From contig NZ_CP053085.1 of assembly GCF_013004105.1 (NCBI RefSeq), positions 4,898,001 to 4,962,000 of the forward strand: a stretch of 64,000 bases of DNA, written 5' to 3'. The stretch is from Gemmatimonas groenlandica. GTDB lineage: Bacteria; Gemmatimonadota; Gemmatimonadetes; Gemmatimonadales; Gemmatimonadaceae. This document shows positions 9,077 to 18,749 of the stretch, piece after piece (the stretch's first letter is position 1; every line of letters starts with the position of its first letter). The translations under genes and the position numbers were made by a program. The notes beneath the pieces are model-generated. The model was not told the DNA's origin, did no database searches, and saw nothing but the letters and a program-made list of their open reading frames with translations.

Positions 9077-10264
9077 TCAGGAGGCCGCCCCCTCGCCCTC
9101 AGAGTCGCGCGCCCAGCGCAGCATGCCGCCCGCCAGCGATGTCACGCCGGAGAACCCTGCCGCCTGCAGCAGTCGGGCTGCATCAGCGCTACGCTTGCCA
9201 CTTCGGCAAATGACCACCACATCGCGTGTCCGGTCGAGCGTCTCGAGGGCGCCGGGCAAGCTGCCCAGCGGAATCAGGCGGGACCATGCAATACGGGACT
9301 GTGCTGCCTCGTGTGGCTCGCGCACGTCGATCACGTCGAAATCGTCTCCACGCGCATGGCGCAACGCTAGCGCAGCCGGTGTGATCTCAGTGACCGCCGC
9401 AAGGGCGGTCGCGGTCGCCGGCCCCGCGACGCCGCAGAACTCGTCGTAGTCGACGAGCTGCGTGAGCGTGCGCGTGCCGCACGCCGGGCACTGTGGATCG
9501 CGCGTGATCGTTACCGAACGGAATTGCATCGCGAGTGCGTCGATCATGAGCAGGCGTCCGGCCAGCGTCTCACCGGTTTGCAGAATGAGCTTCAGTGCTT
9601 CGGTGGCCTGGATGGTCCCGATGAGTCCCGGCAGCACACCGAGCACGCCACCTTCTGCGCAGTTCTGCACCATCCCAGGCGGTGGCGGCTCGGGATACAG
9701 GCAGCGGTAGCAGGGACCATGTTCGGTCGCGAACACCGACGCCTGGCCGTCGAACTGAAACACCGACCCGTGCACGTTCGGCTTGCCCAGCAGCACGCAC
9801 GCGTCGTTCACGAGGTAGCGCGTATTGAAGTTGTCAGTACCGTCGATGATCACATCGTAGCGACCCAGTAACTCGAGCGCATTTTCTGACGTCAGCCACG
9901 TCGCGTGCAGCTCCAGCTGCACATGCGGGTTCACGTCGAGCAGGCGGTCACGGGCCGACTCGAGTTTCGGCCGCCCGACATCGCGCGTGCCGTGCAGCAG
10001 TTGTCGCTGCAGATTCGTCACGTCGACCTCGTCCTGGTCTACCAGCCCGAGAGTACCGACGCCGGCCGCCGCGAGGTAGAGCGCGGTGGGAGAGCCGAGT
10101 CCCCCGGCGCCGACGATGAGCACCCGCGCGGCCTTGAGCCGCTGCTGCCCTTCGAGGCCGACGCCGGGGAGGGTCAGATGCCGGCTATAGCGGTTCAGCT
10201 CGTCGGTGCTGAGCGGCGGGAGCGCCGAGTGGGCACCAGCGTGGCCGTGATCTTGTCCGTCCAC
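9077..10264 (-). CDS. moeB: MoeB/ThiF-type adenylyltransferase with rhodanese domain
   Basis: An E1-like enzyme (395 residues) that adenylates the C-terminal Gly-Gly of a ubiquitin-like sulfur carrier, fused to a rhodanese domain that can hand on persulfide sulfur; such MoeZ-type fusions serve molybdopterin, thiamine or thio-amino-acid synthesis. The ATP site GAGGLGSP and the [11 protein letters not shown] motif mark the ThiF fold, CPACG with a later Cys suggests the structural zinc site, and [14 protein letters not shown] holds the rhodanese Cys. The GTG start is followed by a His-rich tail ([11 protein letters not shown]). A MoaD-like carrier gene lies 1.2 kb away on the other strand and is its likely substrate. 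Confidence 0.9.
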   Translation of the reverse strand: MDGQDHGHAGAHSALPPLSTDELNRYSRHLTLPGVGLEGQQRLKAARVLIVGAGGLGSPTALYLAAAGVGTLGLVDQDEVDVTNLQRQLLHGTRDVGRPKLESARDRLLDVNPHVQLELHATWLTSENALELLGRYDVIIDGTDNFNTRYLVNDACVLLGKPNVHGSVFQFDGQASVFATEHGPCYRCLYPEPPPPGMVQNCAEGGVLGVLPGLIGTIQATEALKLILQTGETLAGRLLMIDALAMQFRSVTITRDPQCPACGTRTLTQLVDYDEFCGVAGPATATALAAVTEITPAALALRHARGDDFDVIDVREPHEAAQSRIAWSRLIPLGSLPGALETLDRTRDVVVICRSGKRSADAARLLQAAGFSGVTSLAGGMLRWARDSEGEGAAS

Positions 10265-10333
10265 GATGAATTCCGGAAGGAAGTGGAGTCAAACCCAGGA
10301 ACACGTTGGTCACGCGCGAGGCGTCTCGCAATC

Positions 10334-10362
10334 GTGACGATTCCAGAAACGACCCATATACT
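10334..10362 (+). promoter_or_regulatory. promoter of the propeller/MoaD pair
   Basis: GTGACG at 10334-10339 and TATACT at 10357-10362 are separated by 17 bases, a good sigma-70 layout with four of six matches in the -35. It lies in the gap between the divergent moeB-type and propeller genes, 31 bases before the propeller ATG. Confidence 0.55.
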
Positions 10363-10393
10363 TGCGGACATCACCGCAAGCGAGGAGCCTGTC

Positions 10394-11509
10394 ATGAGCC
10401 GAGTGCGTGTACTGGTTGGGACGCGGAAGGGTGCCTTCATCCTGACGTCGGACGGTGCGCGAAAAAACTGGTCGGTAGATGGTCCTCACTTCCCCGGCTG
10501 GGAGATGTACCACCTCAAGGGCTCTCCGGTCGATCCCGATCGCATCTACGCGTCGCAGTCGAGTGGCTGGTTCGGGCAAGTCATGCAGCGCTCCGACGAC
10601 GGCGGTAAGACGTGGGCGCCGGTGGGCAACGCGTTCGCTTACGATGGCATCGCCGGCACACACATGTGGTACGATGGCACGCCGCATCCCTGGGAGTTCA
10701 AGCGCATCTGGCATCTCGAGCCGTCGCTCACCGATCGCGACGTGGTCTTTGCCGGCGCCGAAGATGCGGCGCTGTTCAAGTCCACCGATGGCGGTGTCAC
10801 CTGGCACGAACTCTCGGGACTGCGCAAACATGGATCGGGCGCCCACTGGCAGCCCGGCGCCGGTGGTATGTGCCTGCACACGATCGTGCTCGACCCCACC
10901 GACGAGAATCGCATGTACGTCGCCATCTCGGCCGCCGGCGCGTTTCGCACGGTCGACGGCGGCGTCACATGGACACCCATCAACAAGGGATTGCGCTCGG
11001 GAGGCATCCCCGACGAAGACGCAGAAGTGGGCCACTGCGTCCATCGCATTGCCATGCATCCGTCCAACCCCCAACGCCTCTTCATGCAGAAGCACTGGGA
11101 CGTGATGCGGAGCGACGATGGTGGCGATCAGTGGCGCGAGGTCAGCGGCAATCTGCCCAGCGACTTCGGGTTTCCCATCGATGTGCACGCGCACGAGCCG
11201 GATACGATCTACGTAGTGCCGATCACGAGCGATGCGCATCACTTTCCGCCCGACGGCAAGCTGCGCGTGTATCGCAGTCGCACGGGTGGCGATGAGTGGG
11301 AGGCCCTCACCGACGGGTTGCCGCAGCAGGACTGTTATGTGAACGTGTTGCGCGATGCCATGGCGGTGGACACGCTCGATTCGTGCGGCATCTACTTCGG
11401 CACCACCGGTGGACAGGTATACGTGTCGAGTGATGCAGGCGACCACTGGGACACGATCGTCCACGATCTGCCGGCCGTGCTCTCGGTCGAAGTGCAGACG
11501 TTGTCATGA
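10394..11509 (+). CDS. Asp-box (BNR) beta-propeller, sialidase-like fold
   Basis: A 371-residue protein with six Asp-box repeats, including [36 protein letters not shown] and SSDAGDHW, spaced as in a six-bladed propeller of the sialidase/VPS10 type. The set of catalytic residues of true sialidases is not evident, and there is no signal peptide (it opens [17 protein letters not shown]), so a cytoplasmic binding or scaffolding role is as likely as hydrolysis. GAGGAG at 10382-10387 fixes the ATG; the frame is open further upstream but that part is antisense to the moeB-type gene. The stop overlaps the MoaD-like ATG (ATGA). Confidence 0.82.
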   Translation: MSRVRVLVGTRKGAFILTSDGARKNWSVDGPHFPGWEMYHLKGSPVDPDRIYASQSSGWFGQVMQRSDDGGKTWAPVGNAFAYDGIAGTHMWYDGTPHPWEFKRIWHLEPSLTDRDVVFAGAEDAALFKSTDGGVTWHELSGLRKHGSGAHWQPGAGGMCLHTIVLDPTDENRMYVAISAAGAFRTVDGGVTWTPINKGLRSGGIPDEDAEVGHCVHRIAMHPSNPQRLFMQKHWDVMRSDDGGDQWREVSGNLPSDFGFPIDVHAHEPDTIYVVPITSDAHHFPPDGKLRVYRSRTGGDEWEALTDGLPQQDCYVNVLRDAMAVDTLDSCGIYFGTTGGQVYVSSDAGDHWDTIVHDLPAVLSVEVQTLS

Positions 11510-11802
11510 TCCGTGTGGTCCTTCCCTCGCCGTTGCGGGCACTCGCCCAGGTGGGCGCGGAGATCTCCGTGCCCGTCAGCGGCGAGGTCACCCTGCGCCG
11601 CGTACTCGATGTGATCGAAGCGCAGCATCCCGCGCTACGGGGGACGATTCGCGATCAGGTCACACAACAGCGGCGGGCGTTCGTCCGGTTTTTCGCCTGC
11701 GAGCGCGATCTGTCGCATGACTCGCCTGACGCGCCGTTGCCGCCGAGTGTGGCGGCGGGGAACGAACCGCTGCTCATCATTGGTGCGATGGCCGGCGGAT
11801 AG
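11506..11802 (+). CDS. MoaD/ThiS-like ubiquitin-fold sulfur carrier
   Basis: A 98-residue beta-grasp protein ending in AMAGG, the di-glycine tail that E1-like enzymes adenylate and thiocarboxylate. The opening [13 protein letters not shown] and the segment [20 protein letters not shown] match the MoaD/ThiS family. It is translationally coupled to the propeller gene by an ATGA overlap, and the MoeB-type enzyme that could activate it is encoded divergently. No other molybdopterin genes are in the window, so whether it serves MPT synthase or another thio-transfer pathway cannot be told. Confidence 0.85.
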   Translation: MIRVVLPSPLRALAQVGAEISVPVSGEVTLRRVLDVIEAQHPALRGTIRDQVTQQRRAFVRFFACERDLSHDSPDAPLPPSVAAGNEPLLIIGAMAGG

Positions 11803-11852
11803 CGAGGTCTGCCGAGCCTTACTCGGTGTAGGCCTGCTGGCTAACCTTGAGT

Positions 11853-13007
11853 ATGTCCAACTTCAGTTTCGAAACGACGCCGCGTGTGATCTGTGCTGAC
11901 GGCGAGAGCGAGCGATTGGGTGGTCTGCTCCGTGAGTTTGGGATCAACCGGCCACTGGTCGTCACCGATCCTGGCATCGTGAGCGCGGGGCTGCTGGAGC
12001 CGATGCTCGCATCGCTTCGGGCATTGGGTATCGACGTGACCGTGTTCGACGACGTGGTGGCTGATCCGCCTGCGTCATGCGTCGAGGCCGCGGTGGCGAC
12101 GGCGCAGGCGTCGCACATCGACGGCGTCATTGGCTTTGGCGGGGGAAGTTCGCTCGACGTGGCCAAGTTGGTGGCGCTCCTGTCGCGCTCCGGAGAGTCG
12201 CTCGAGGCAGTCTACGGCGTGGGTCTCGCGGGTGGCCCGCGTTGGCCGCTCATTCAGGTGCCGACCACCGCAGGCACGGGTTCGGAAGTCACGCCGATCG
12301 CGATTGTCACGACACCAAGCGGCGAAAAGCAGGGCGTCGTATCGCGGCTGCTGTATCCCAACGTAGCGGTGCTCGATGCGACGCTCACGCTCGGGCTACC
12401 GGCGCGCGTCACGGCGATGACCGGCATCGACGCGATGGTGCACGCGATCGAAGCGTACACCAGCCGTCACGCGAAGAACGTGCTCTCCGACACGCTGGCC
12501 GTGCGCGCGCTACGGTTGCTGTCGGATCATATCGGCGTGGCGATCGAGAATGGTACCGATCTCGCCGCGCGTCGCGCGATGCTGCAGGGTTCGATGCTGG
12601 CCGGCATGGCGTTCGCCAACGCGCCCGTCGGCGCCGTGCATGCGCTCGCGTATCCGCTCGGCGGTCAGTTCCATGTGCCACACGGCTTGAGCAACGCGCT
12701 CGTGCTGCTGCCGGTGCTCGAGTTCAACTTGTCGGAAGCGGAGCCACTGTATCGCGAGCTGGCCGATGCCGTGCGGGCTGGTGAGCGCACGTGGCACCGG
12801 AGCGCGAGCGGCCGCGCCTTCGTCGATGCGATGGCGACGATCGTGGGCGAACTCGGCCTCGAGCGCACGCTCGGCGAGGTGGGCATCATCGAAGCTGACC
12901 TGCCGAGTCTCGCGACCGACGCCATGAAAGTGCAGCGACTGCTGGTGAACAACCCGCGCGACGTGGACTACGACCAGGCGCTGGCCCTCTACCGCGAGGC
13001 GCTGTGA
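11853..13007 (+). CDS. iron-containing alcohol dehydrogenase / maleylacetate reductase-like
   Basis: A group III metal-dependent dehydrogenase (384 residues). The NAD(P) site GFGGGSSLD, the PTTAGTGSEVT loop and metal-ligand regions GIDAMVHAIEAY and GAVHALAYPLGGQFHVPHG are all present and the length is standard. I start at ATG 11853 rather than the TTG two codons earlier. The stop overlaps the GTG of the thioesterase gene, and the quinone reductase and GNAT genes follow in the same closely spaced run. The real substrate (short alcohol, maleylacetate or another carbonyl) is not indicated. Confidence 0.9.
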   Translation: MSNFSFETTPRVICADGESERLGGLLREFGINRPLVVTDPGIVSAGLLEPMLASLRALGIDVTVFDDVVADPPASCVEAAVATAQASHIDGVIGFGGGSSLDVAKLVALLSRSGESLEAVYGVGLAGGPRWPLIQVPTTAGTGSEVTPIAIVTTPSGEKQGVVSRLLYPNVAVLDATLTLGLPARVTAMTGIDAMVHAIEAYTSRHAKNVLSDTLAVRALRLLSDHIGVAIENGTDLAARRAMLQGSMLAGMAFANAPVGAVHALAYPLGGQFHVPHGLSNALVLLPVLEFNLSEAEPLYRELADAVRAGERTWHRSASGRAFVDAMATIVGELGLERTLGEVGIIEADLPSLATDAMKVQRLLVNNPRDVDYDQALALYREAL

Positions 13008-13468
13008 GTACGGCCTCGGATGCACGTGCGGACTACGCGCACCTGACGGCGATCGATACGCGGTGGATGGACAACGACGCGTATGGGCACGTCAATAACG
13101 TGGTCTATTACAGCTTCTTCGACACGGCGGTGAATCGCTGGTTGATCGAGCGTGGCCTGCTCGACATCGCCGGCAGTGAGGCCATCGGCCTCGTGGTGGA
13201 AACGCAGTGTCGGTACGCCTCGCCGATCACGTTTCCGGATCGTGTGACGGCTGGTATTCGCGTGGTGCATCTCGGCCGTTCGAGCGTGCGCTACGAGCTG
13301 GCGCTCTTTCGCAACGACGACGAGGCGCCGGCGGCGACCGGGCACTTTGTGCACGTGTACGTCGATCGTGGCTCACGCACGTCCGTGGCGATTCCCGATA
13401 CGGTGCGTCGCGCCCTCGAGACGTTGCGCGTTGCGCCTGCGCCAACACTTCCGACTTCGACCGGCTGA
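13004..13468 (+). CDS. acyl-CoA thioesterase, 4HBT hot-dog family
   Basis: A 154-residue single hot-dog thioesterase of the 4-hydroxybenzoyl-CoA/YbgC type. The active-site stretch RWMDNDAYGHVNNVVYYSFFD carries the usual Asp and the YGHVNN motif. It begins with GTG overlapping the stop of the dehydrogenase (GTGA), which implies coupled translation, and lies 5 bases ahead of the quinone reductase gene. Substrate chain length cannot be inferred. Confidence 0.88.
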   Translation: MSTASDARADYAHLTAIDTRWMDNDAYGHVNNVVYYSFFDTAVNRWLIERGLLDIAGSEAIGLVVETQCRYASPITFPDRVTAGIRVVHLGRSSVRYELALFRNDDEAPAATGHFVHVYVDRGSRTSVAIPDTVRRALETLRVAPAPTLPTSTG

Positions 13469-13473
13469 TCCGT

Positions 13474-14454
13474 ATGCGTGCTGTGCTGTGTAGTGCCTTC
13501 GACCAACCCGAAACGCTCACGGTAAACACCGTGGCTGATCCCGTAGCCGCGGCCGGTGAGGTGGTCATCGCCGTGCACGCCGCCGGTGTGAACTTTCCCG
13601 ACGCCCTGATGGTGCTGGGACAGTATCAGGTGCGTCCGCCGCTACCATTCACGCCCGGCGGCGAAGCGTCTGGCGTGATCATCGAGGTGGGCTCGGGCGT
13701 GAGCCACTTGCACGTGGGTCAGCGCGTGGTGGCGTTCACGCGAACGGGTGCATTCGCCGAACGCCTCAGTGCGCCCGCGTCGGCCGTCACGGCGATTCCC
13801 GAGGCGCTGTCGTTCGATGTTGCCGCCACGCTGCCGCTGGCCTTCGGCACGGCGATGCACGCCCTGATCGATCGTGCGCACCTCGCCTCGGGCGACACGT
13901 TGCTCGTGCTGGGCGCATCCGGTGGCGTCGGACTGGCCGCCGTCATGATCGGCAAGGCACTCGGTGCGCGCGTGATCGCGGCCGCGAGCACCGACGACAA
14001 GCTGGCGCTGTGTCGCGCCCACGGCGCGGATGAGGTGATCAATTACACCACGGAGTCGCTGCGCGATCGGCTCAAGGCACTCACCAACGGGGTCGGGCCC
14101 GACGTGATCTGCGACCCCGTGGGGGGCGATTTCACCGAGTCCGCCTTCCGCAGCATCGCGTGGGGTGGGCGGTACCTCGTGGTCGGCTTTGCCGGCGGCA
14201 CGATCCCGTCGTTACCGCTCAACTTGCCGCTGCTGAAGGGCGCCTCGGTAGTCGGCGTGTTCTGGGGTGCGTTCGAACAGCGCGAGCCGGCCGCAAATGC
14301 GCACCATCTCGCACGGTTGATGGAGTGGGTGGTGGATGGTACGATCGCGCCGGTCGTCAGCGCGCGCTATCCGTTGGAGCAGAGCGCCGCCGCGCTGCGG
14401 GCGATGTTGGAGCGACGGGTGGTGGGGAAGGTGGTGGTGGTACCGATCACGTGA
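13474..14454 (+). CDS. NADPH:quinone oxidoreductase-like MDR protein
   Basis: A zinc-free medium-chain dehydrogenase/reductase of 326 residues, quinone oxidoreductase subfamily. It shows AAGVNFPDALMVLG at the substrate pocket, the FTPGGEASGVI segment and the nucleotide site LGASGGVGLAAV; zinc-binding Cys ligands are absent. Related proteins reduce quinones or enoyl-type bonds. The ATG follows the thioesterase stop by 5 bases, and its own stop overlaps the GTG of the acetyltransferase gene. The frame is open further upstream but overlaps the thioesterase gene. Confidence 0.88.
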   Translation: MRAVLCSAFDQPETLTVNTVADPVAAAGEVVIAVHAAGVNFPDALMVLGQYQVRPPLPFTPGGEASGVIIEVGSGVSHLHVGQRVVAFTRTGAFAERLSAPASAVTAIPEALSFDVAATLPLAFGTAMHALIDRAHLASGDTLLVLGASGGVGLAAVMIGKALGARVIAAASTDDKLALCRAHGADEVINYTTESLRDRLKALTNGVGPDVICDPVGGDFTESAFRSIAWGGRYLVVGFAGGTIPSLPLNLPLLKGASVVGVFWGAFEQREPAANAHHLARLMEWVVDGTIAPVVSARYPLEQSAAALRAMLERRVVGKVVVVPIT

Positions 14455-14972
14455 TACCGTCCGCCGCAGTCGTCATCCGTTCAGCCACGAAGACCGATCT
14501 GCCGGCCCTCGGACGCCTCGCCGTGCTGCTGGTGCGTCTGCATCACGACTTTGACCGCGCACGGTTCATGGCGGCCACCGACCAGACCGAGCGCGGTTAC
14601 GGATCGTATCTCGGTTCGCAACTCGCTGAGCGGGATACGACGGTGCTCGTGGCTACCGTCGAGGAAACGGTGGTCGGCTACGCGTGGGGCAGTTTGGAGG
14701 GAATCGATTACATGTCGCTCCGCGGCCCGGCCGGCGTGTTGCACGATCTCGTCGTTGACGAGTCGTACCGACGACGCGGCATCGGCAGTCTGCTGCTCGA
14801 GGCGGCCATCGTCGCGCTGGAAGCGGCTGGAGCCCGACAAGTGGTGCTGTCCACCGCCGCCCGCAATGCGCACGCGCAACAACTGTTCGCGCGTCACGGA
14901 TTTCGCCCCACCATGCTGGAAATGACACGAGACATGGAACGCCATGAATCCGAGCGTCGCGGCGAGGCGTAG
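14451..14972 (+). CDS. GNAT family N-acetyltransferase
   Basis: A 173-residue GNAT acetyltransferase. The acetyl-CoA loop is [18 protein letters not shown], preceded by a beta strand LHDLVV and followed by [24 protein letters not shown], all standard for the fold. The GTG start overlaps the stop of the quinone reductase gene (GTGA), so it is the last of four coupled genes from 11853. The substrate is unknown. Confidence 0.85.
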   Translation: MIPSAAVVIRSATKTDLPALGRLAVLLVRLHHDFDRARFMAATDQTERGYGSYLGSQLAERDTTVLVATVEETVVGYAWGSLEGIDYMSLRGPAGVLHDLVVDESYRRRGIGSLLLEAAIVALEAAGARQVVLSTAARNAHAQQLFARHGFRPTMLEMTRDMERHESERRGEA

Positions 14973-15033
14973 CCCTCGCACAGCGCAGCCGACCGGGCTG
15001 CCTCCTCAACGCGACTTTCCGGAGATTTTTCCA

Positions 15034-15600
15034 ATGCGCAGCGTACTCAAGACATTCGCCGTATCCGCGATGTTGATTCTCCCCGCCGCCGTGCAGGCGC
15101 AGGGCATGTCGGACGGCACCAAGATGGTGGGCGGTGCCGCGATGTACCCCACCAAGGACATCATCGACAACGCCGTCAATTCCAAGGACCACACCACGCT
15201 CGTCGCCGCCGTCAAGGCTGCTGGCTTGGTCGAAACGCTGAAGGGAAAGGGGCCGTTCACGGTCTTCGCGCCCACGAATGCGGCCTTCGCGGCGTTGCCG
15301 GCCGGCACGGTGGACAACCTGCTCAAGCCCGAAATGAAGGGCGCGCTCACCGGCGTGCTCACGTACCACGTGGTGGCCGGTAACCTCGACGCCGCCGCGA
15401 TCGTGAAGGCCATCAAGGCCGGCAACGGCACCGCTACGCTGACGACCGTGAACGGTGGCAAGCTCATGGCCATGATGCAGGGCGCGAACGTGGTGGTGAA
15501 GGATGAGAAGGGCGGCGTGGGCACGGTCACGATTGCCGATGTCAAGCAGTCGAACGGCGTGATCCACGTGATCGACCACGTGCTGCTGCCGGCCAAGTAA
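15034..15600 (+). CDS. secreted fasciclin-domain protein
   Basis: A 188-residue exported protein: signal peptide to about residue 23 (PAAVQAQ), then one fasciclin (FAS1) domain with the two conserved boxes [17 protein letters not shown] and the C-terminal [16 protein letters not shown]1 domains act in adhesion or surface contacts. A GGAG at 15021-15024 supports the ATG. The gene stands apart from both neighbours by short gaps and is probably its own transcription unit. Confidence 0.9.
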   Translation: MRSVLKTFAVSAMLILPAAVQAQGMSDGTKMVGGAAMYPTKDIIDNAVNSKDHTTLVAAVKAAGLVETLKGKGPFTVFAPTNAAFAALPAGTVDNLLKPEMKGALTGVLTYHVVAGNLDAAAIVKAIKAGNGTATLTTVNGGKLMAMMQGANVVVKDEKGGVGTVTIADVKQSNGVIHVIDHVLLPAK

Positions 15601-15656
15601 GCAGCGACTCGATACCAATGTCTGCGGTGGGGTGGCTCCATTACGTTTGATGGAGC

Positions 15657-17222
15657 ATGCCCCACACGCCTTCCGCCACGTCACGCACACCCGAAGATGT
15701 CCTCCGCGACGTCTTCGGGTTTGACGAGTTCAGACCGGGACAGCGCGAGGTCATCGACGCGGTGCTGGCCGGCAAGGATTGCATTGCGCTGATGCCGACG
15801 GGCGCGGGCAAGTCGCTCACCTACCAGCTCCCGGCACGATTGCTCCAAGGCACCGTGCTGGTGATTTCACCGCTGATCTCGCTCATGAAGGATCAGGTCG
15901 ACGCGGTGGCCGGACTCGGCTTCAAGGTCACCGCGATCAACTCCACGCTGGAGTTCGACGAGCGTCGCGCCCGCATGGACGCGTTTCGCGCCGGCGAGTA
16001 CGAACTGGTGTTCCTCGCCCCCGAAGCACTCGATGGCTACCTCGGTGATTTCGTGCGCGATTGTCCGATCTCGCTTCTGGTGGTCGACGAAGCCCATTGC
16101 ATCAGCCAATGGGGACACGACTTCCGCCCGTCGTACCGTCGCCTGCAGGGACTCAAGGAGCAACTCGACGTCCCGGTCCTCGCGCTCACCGCGACCGCAA
16201 CACGACGCGTAGCGCTCGACATTCTGCGACAGCTCGGCATGCGAAAGCCGGCTGGTTTCAAGGGCTCATTCTTCCGCCCGAACTTGCAGATCGCGACGCG
16301 CAAGAAAGGGCAGGGGGGCAACACCCGCGCCGAGATTCTCGCGCTCATTCGCGCGCACGACGGCGAGAGCGGCATCGTGTATTGTCAGAGCCGCAAAGGG
16401 GTGGATCAGACGGCCGATTTCCTCGCCGCACAGGGCGTTCGCGCGCGGCCGTATCACGCGGGTCTCGAGCCCGACGAGCGCGCCCGCAATCAGGAAGCCT
16501 TCCAGCGCGATGACATCGACGTGATCGTCGCGACGGTGGCATTCGGCATGGGCATCGACAAGTCCAATGTGCGATTCGTGATTCATCGCGATATGCCGAA
16601 GGACATCGAATCGTGGTACCAGGAGATCGGCCGTGCCGGTCGCGATGGATTGCCCAGCGATTGTGTGATGTTCTACTCCTGGGCCGACGTGAAGCTGCAC
16701 GAGCGCTTTCTGGACAATCTCGATGACGACGGTGTTCGTGAACGGACGCGCCTCGCGACCGTCGCGCTGTTCGATCTCGTGGAGCGCTCGCGGTGCCGCC
16801 ATCAGGCGCTGGTCGCGCATTTCGACGAAGTGATCGCATCCTGCGGATCGTCGTGCGATGTCTGTACGGGACATCGCGCCGACGAGCGCATCGCGGAGCT
16901 GGTGGAGTCGCAGGTGGGCACGGCGCGTGGTCGTCGGGCGGCGGTGCCAGCCGGTACGGGCGGGCGCACATCGCGTGGTCCCGACGCGGCCATGCTCGAC
17001 GACGATGAACGCGAGCTGTTCGAGCGGCTACGCGCGGTACGGCGTGAACTCGCCGATGAAGCGGGCGTGCCGGCGTACATCGTCTTCGGCGACAAGGTAT
17101 TGCTCGAGATGGTCGCCCGACGGCCGGCCAGCCCGCGCGAATTGCTGCAAGTGCCGGGAGTCGGCGAAGCAAAACTCGAGCGGTACGGCTCGGCGTTTCT
17201 GGATGTGTTGATCGGACGCTGA
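15657..17222 (+). CDS. recQ: RecQ family ATP-dependent DNA helicase
   Basis: A 3'-5' DNA helicase for recombination and fork repair. The 521 residues contain Walker A MPTGAGKS (46-53), DEAH at 144-147, the aromatic-rich loop and arginine finger region [10 protein letters not shown], four Cys of the zinc module (RCRHQ then SCGSSCDVC) and a C-terminal HRDC domain ending [11 protein letters not shown]. Only about 45 residues separate the zinc module from HRDC, too few for the winged-helix part of a full RQC domain, so it is shorter than the 610-residue E. coli enzyme. A copy of part of its 3' coding region reappears at 17861-17898. Confidence 0.92.
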   Translation: MPHTPSATSRTPEDVLRDVFGFDEFRPGQREVIDAVLAGKDCIALMPTGAGKSLTYQLPARLLQGTVLVISPLISLMKDQVDAVAGLGFKVTAINSTLEFDERRARMDAFRAGEYELVFLAPEALDGYLGDFVRDCPISLLVVDEAHCISQWGHDFRPSYRRLQGLKEQLDVPVLALTATATRRVALDILRQLGMRKPAGFKGSFFRPNLQIATRKKGQGGNTRAEILALIRAHDGESGIVYCQSRKGVDQTADFLAAQGVRARPYHAGLEPDERARNQEAFQRDDIDVIVATVAFGMGIDKSNVRFVIHRDMPKDIESWYQEIGRAGRDGLPSDCVMFYSWADVKLHERFLDNLDDDGVRERTRLATVALFDLVERSRCRHQALVAHFDEVIASCGSSCDVCTGHRADERIAELVESQVGTARGRRAAVPAGTGGRTSRGPDAAMLDDDERELFERLRAVRRELADEAGVPAYIVFGDKVLLEMVARRPASPRELLQVPGVGEAKLERYGSAFLDVLIGR

Positions 17223-17332
17223 TTTCCACGTACTCGCACCGCTGAGCTGGCTCAAAAGCTGCGGTGTAGAGTAGTAGTCACCCGCCGCACCGTATCGGCG
17301 CGGGATGATATTCTCTTCAGGGAGGGCTTCGT

Positions 17333-17743
17333 ATGCGTCATGCATTCATTCGCGCTATCGCGCTGTCGACCTTTGCGCTGACCGTCGGCGGCGCGTCCGC
17401 TCACGCGCAGGGCGCGAGCCACGGGAAGGCAAAGAAGTCGGGCAACACTTCGGGACAAAACATTCCGCCTGGGCTCGCAAAGAAGCCCGGTGGCATGCCA
17501 CCCGGTCAGTACAAGAAGCGCTACGGCACGCGCGAGGGCGCGACGGTGCTGGGCGATATCTTCGGCCGGAACGGCTATCCCGTGCGTCGCATCACACCGT
17601 ATGGTGAATCACAATACGTGTACTACCGAATGCCCGACGGCTCGGAGCGTCGGGCCATCGTGAGCCCCGGCACTGACCAGTTGCGATTCAGCAATGTGCC
17701 GGCGACGCTACTGCAGCAGGTGATCGCGCAGCTGTATCGGTAG
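17333..17743 (+). CDS. secreted basic protein with PPGLAKK/PPGQYKK repeats
   Basis: A 136-residue exported protein. The signal peptide ends near residue 26 (ASAHAQ); a basic linker carries IPPGLAKKPGG and MPPGQYKKRYG, a repeated pattern reminiscent of RcnB/CigR-like periplasmic proteins, and the rest is a small beta-rich domain (YVYYRMPDGSERRAIV). Function unknown. GGAGGG at 17321-17326 gives a good ribosome site. Its TAG stop coincides with the first bases of the tetR-like repeat described at 17740, so its 3' end may have been redefined by that insertion. Confidence 0.75.
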   Translation: MRHAFIRAIALSTFALTVGGASAHAQGASHGKAKKSGNTSGQNIPPGLAKKPGGMPPGQYKKRYGTREGATVLGDIFGRNGYPVRRITPYGESQYVYYRMPDGSERRAIVSPGTDQLRFSNVPATLLQQVIAQLYR

Positions 17744-17898
17744 CGTTCAATGCCGTCGAGCACGCGCGCGAGTCCGAACTCGAACGACTCGTCCATCGTG
17801 CGCGACGGCCTGCCCGGCGGCGTCGTGAGCAGCGCCGCGAAGTGCGGGAATCGCGGTGCTGCTGGAGATGGTCGCCCGACGGCCGGACAGCCCGCGCG
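17740..17898. pseudogene. mosaic of tetR 3' end and recQ fragment
   Basis: Bases 17740-17856 are a near-identical copy of 30968-31084, the 3' coding end of the tetR gene; read on the minus strand they encode FALLTTPPGRPSRTMDESF-like sequence. Directly beyond, 17861-17898 copies recQ around 17102-17139 on the plus strand ([12 protein letters not shown]) with two or three mismatches. Neither part can make its protein: the tetR piece lacks the DNA-binding domain and the recQ piece is about 13 codons. It is a scar joining two unrelated chromosomal fragments. Confidence 0.8.
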
Positions 17899-18032
17899 GC
17901 CAAATGAGATGCAGCCGCTTCGTTCAAGACGGTCGATGTGATGGTGATCAAGATTGACCTTCACGCTGCACGGGTGCATGCCCGAGCGCGCAGCACAGGT
18001 CAGATCCCAACCGTCAACAGTCGGAGTGCATC

Positions 18033-18749
18033 ATGTTGAAATGGTCAGTTCGCCGAGCGGCATCGCTCGCGATGATAGTGGCCGCACCGGCGGCAGCGCA
18101 AAGCACTGGCGTTGCATCAGAACTCGCACGGCGAAGCGCCGCGAGTCTCTCGGTCATCCAAGGCCGACCGCAGGGTGGCTTCGCACGCCATGTGGCTCTT
18201 GGCTATGGAATCGACGGCGCGTATCTGCTGCGTCTCGATCGCGCCGGCATCGTCAGTGTTCGTGCGAGCGTGGGCGCGCTGAGCTACGGAAACGAGTCGC
18301 GCGAGAGCGCGCTGAGCGAGTCGGTTGGCGGTCGGGTGCAGGTCAAGGTCACGACCAGCAACTACATCGTGCCGATGAGCATCGGGCCGCAGGTGAGCTG
18401 GCCGCGAGGTCCGGTTCGCCCATACGCGCACGTCGGCGTGGGCGGGCAGCTCCTCTTCTCGGAGAGTCGCGCTCAAGGCACCACGTCCGGAACTGTGCTG
18501 GCCAGTACCACGAATCACTCCGCGTCGGCCGCTGCGTGGTCGCTTGGTGGTGGCGCGTACATGCCGCTCGTTGCCGGCCGAACGCGGGTGCAGCTCGATC
18601 TGGGTGTGCAGTATGTCGGTGGCCGATCCGCCCGCTATCTCACCAAAGGCAGCATCGTCGACTTGCCTGGCGCGCAGATCGCCGTGACGCCGCGCGAGAG
18701 CCGCACACACATGGCCATCATCCGCCTCGGCGCGCGCGTGCAGCCATGA
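18033..18749 (+). CDS. outer-membrane beta-barrel protein
   Basis: A 238-residue exported protein with a signal peptide to about residue 23 (APAAAQ) and alternating aromatic/aliphatic beta strands through to a final MAIIRLGARVQP, as in OmpA/opacity-type small barrels. The glycine-rich GGGAYMPLVAGRTRVQLDLGVQYVG segment is a typical barrel hairpin. It overlaps the downstream lipoprotein hydrolase by ATGA. The role is unknown; export and fold are predictions from the sequence pattern. Confidence 0.72.
   Translation: MLKWSVRRAASLAMIVAAPAAAQSTGVASELARRSAASLSVIQGRPQGGFARHVALGYGIDGAYLLRLDRAGIVSVRASVGALSYGNESRESALSESVGGRVQVKVTTSNYIVPMSIGPQVSWPRGPVRPYAHVGVGGQLLFSESRAQGTTSGTVLASTTNHSASAAAWSLGGGAYMPLVAGRTRVQLDLGVQYVGGRSARYLTKGSIVDLPGAQIAVTPRESRTHMAIIRLGARVQP

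Noticed and set aside
9905-10393. In-frame extension upstream of the propeller gene
   Set aside because: Antisense to the MoeB-type gene; a ribosome site and the family start fit ATG 10394.
10394-11509. Propeller protein as a true sialidase
   Set aside because: Asp boxes define the fold, but the catalytic Arg triad and Tyr/Glu could not be recognised and there is no signal peptide.
17954-18745. Long in-frame extension upstream of the lipoprotein hydrolase
   Set aside because: It overlaps the barrel gene in another frame and reads as Arg-rich nonsense; the lipoprotein signal at 18746 shows the true start.
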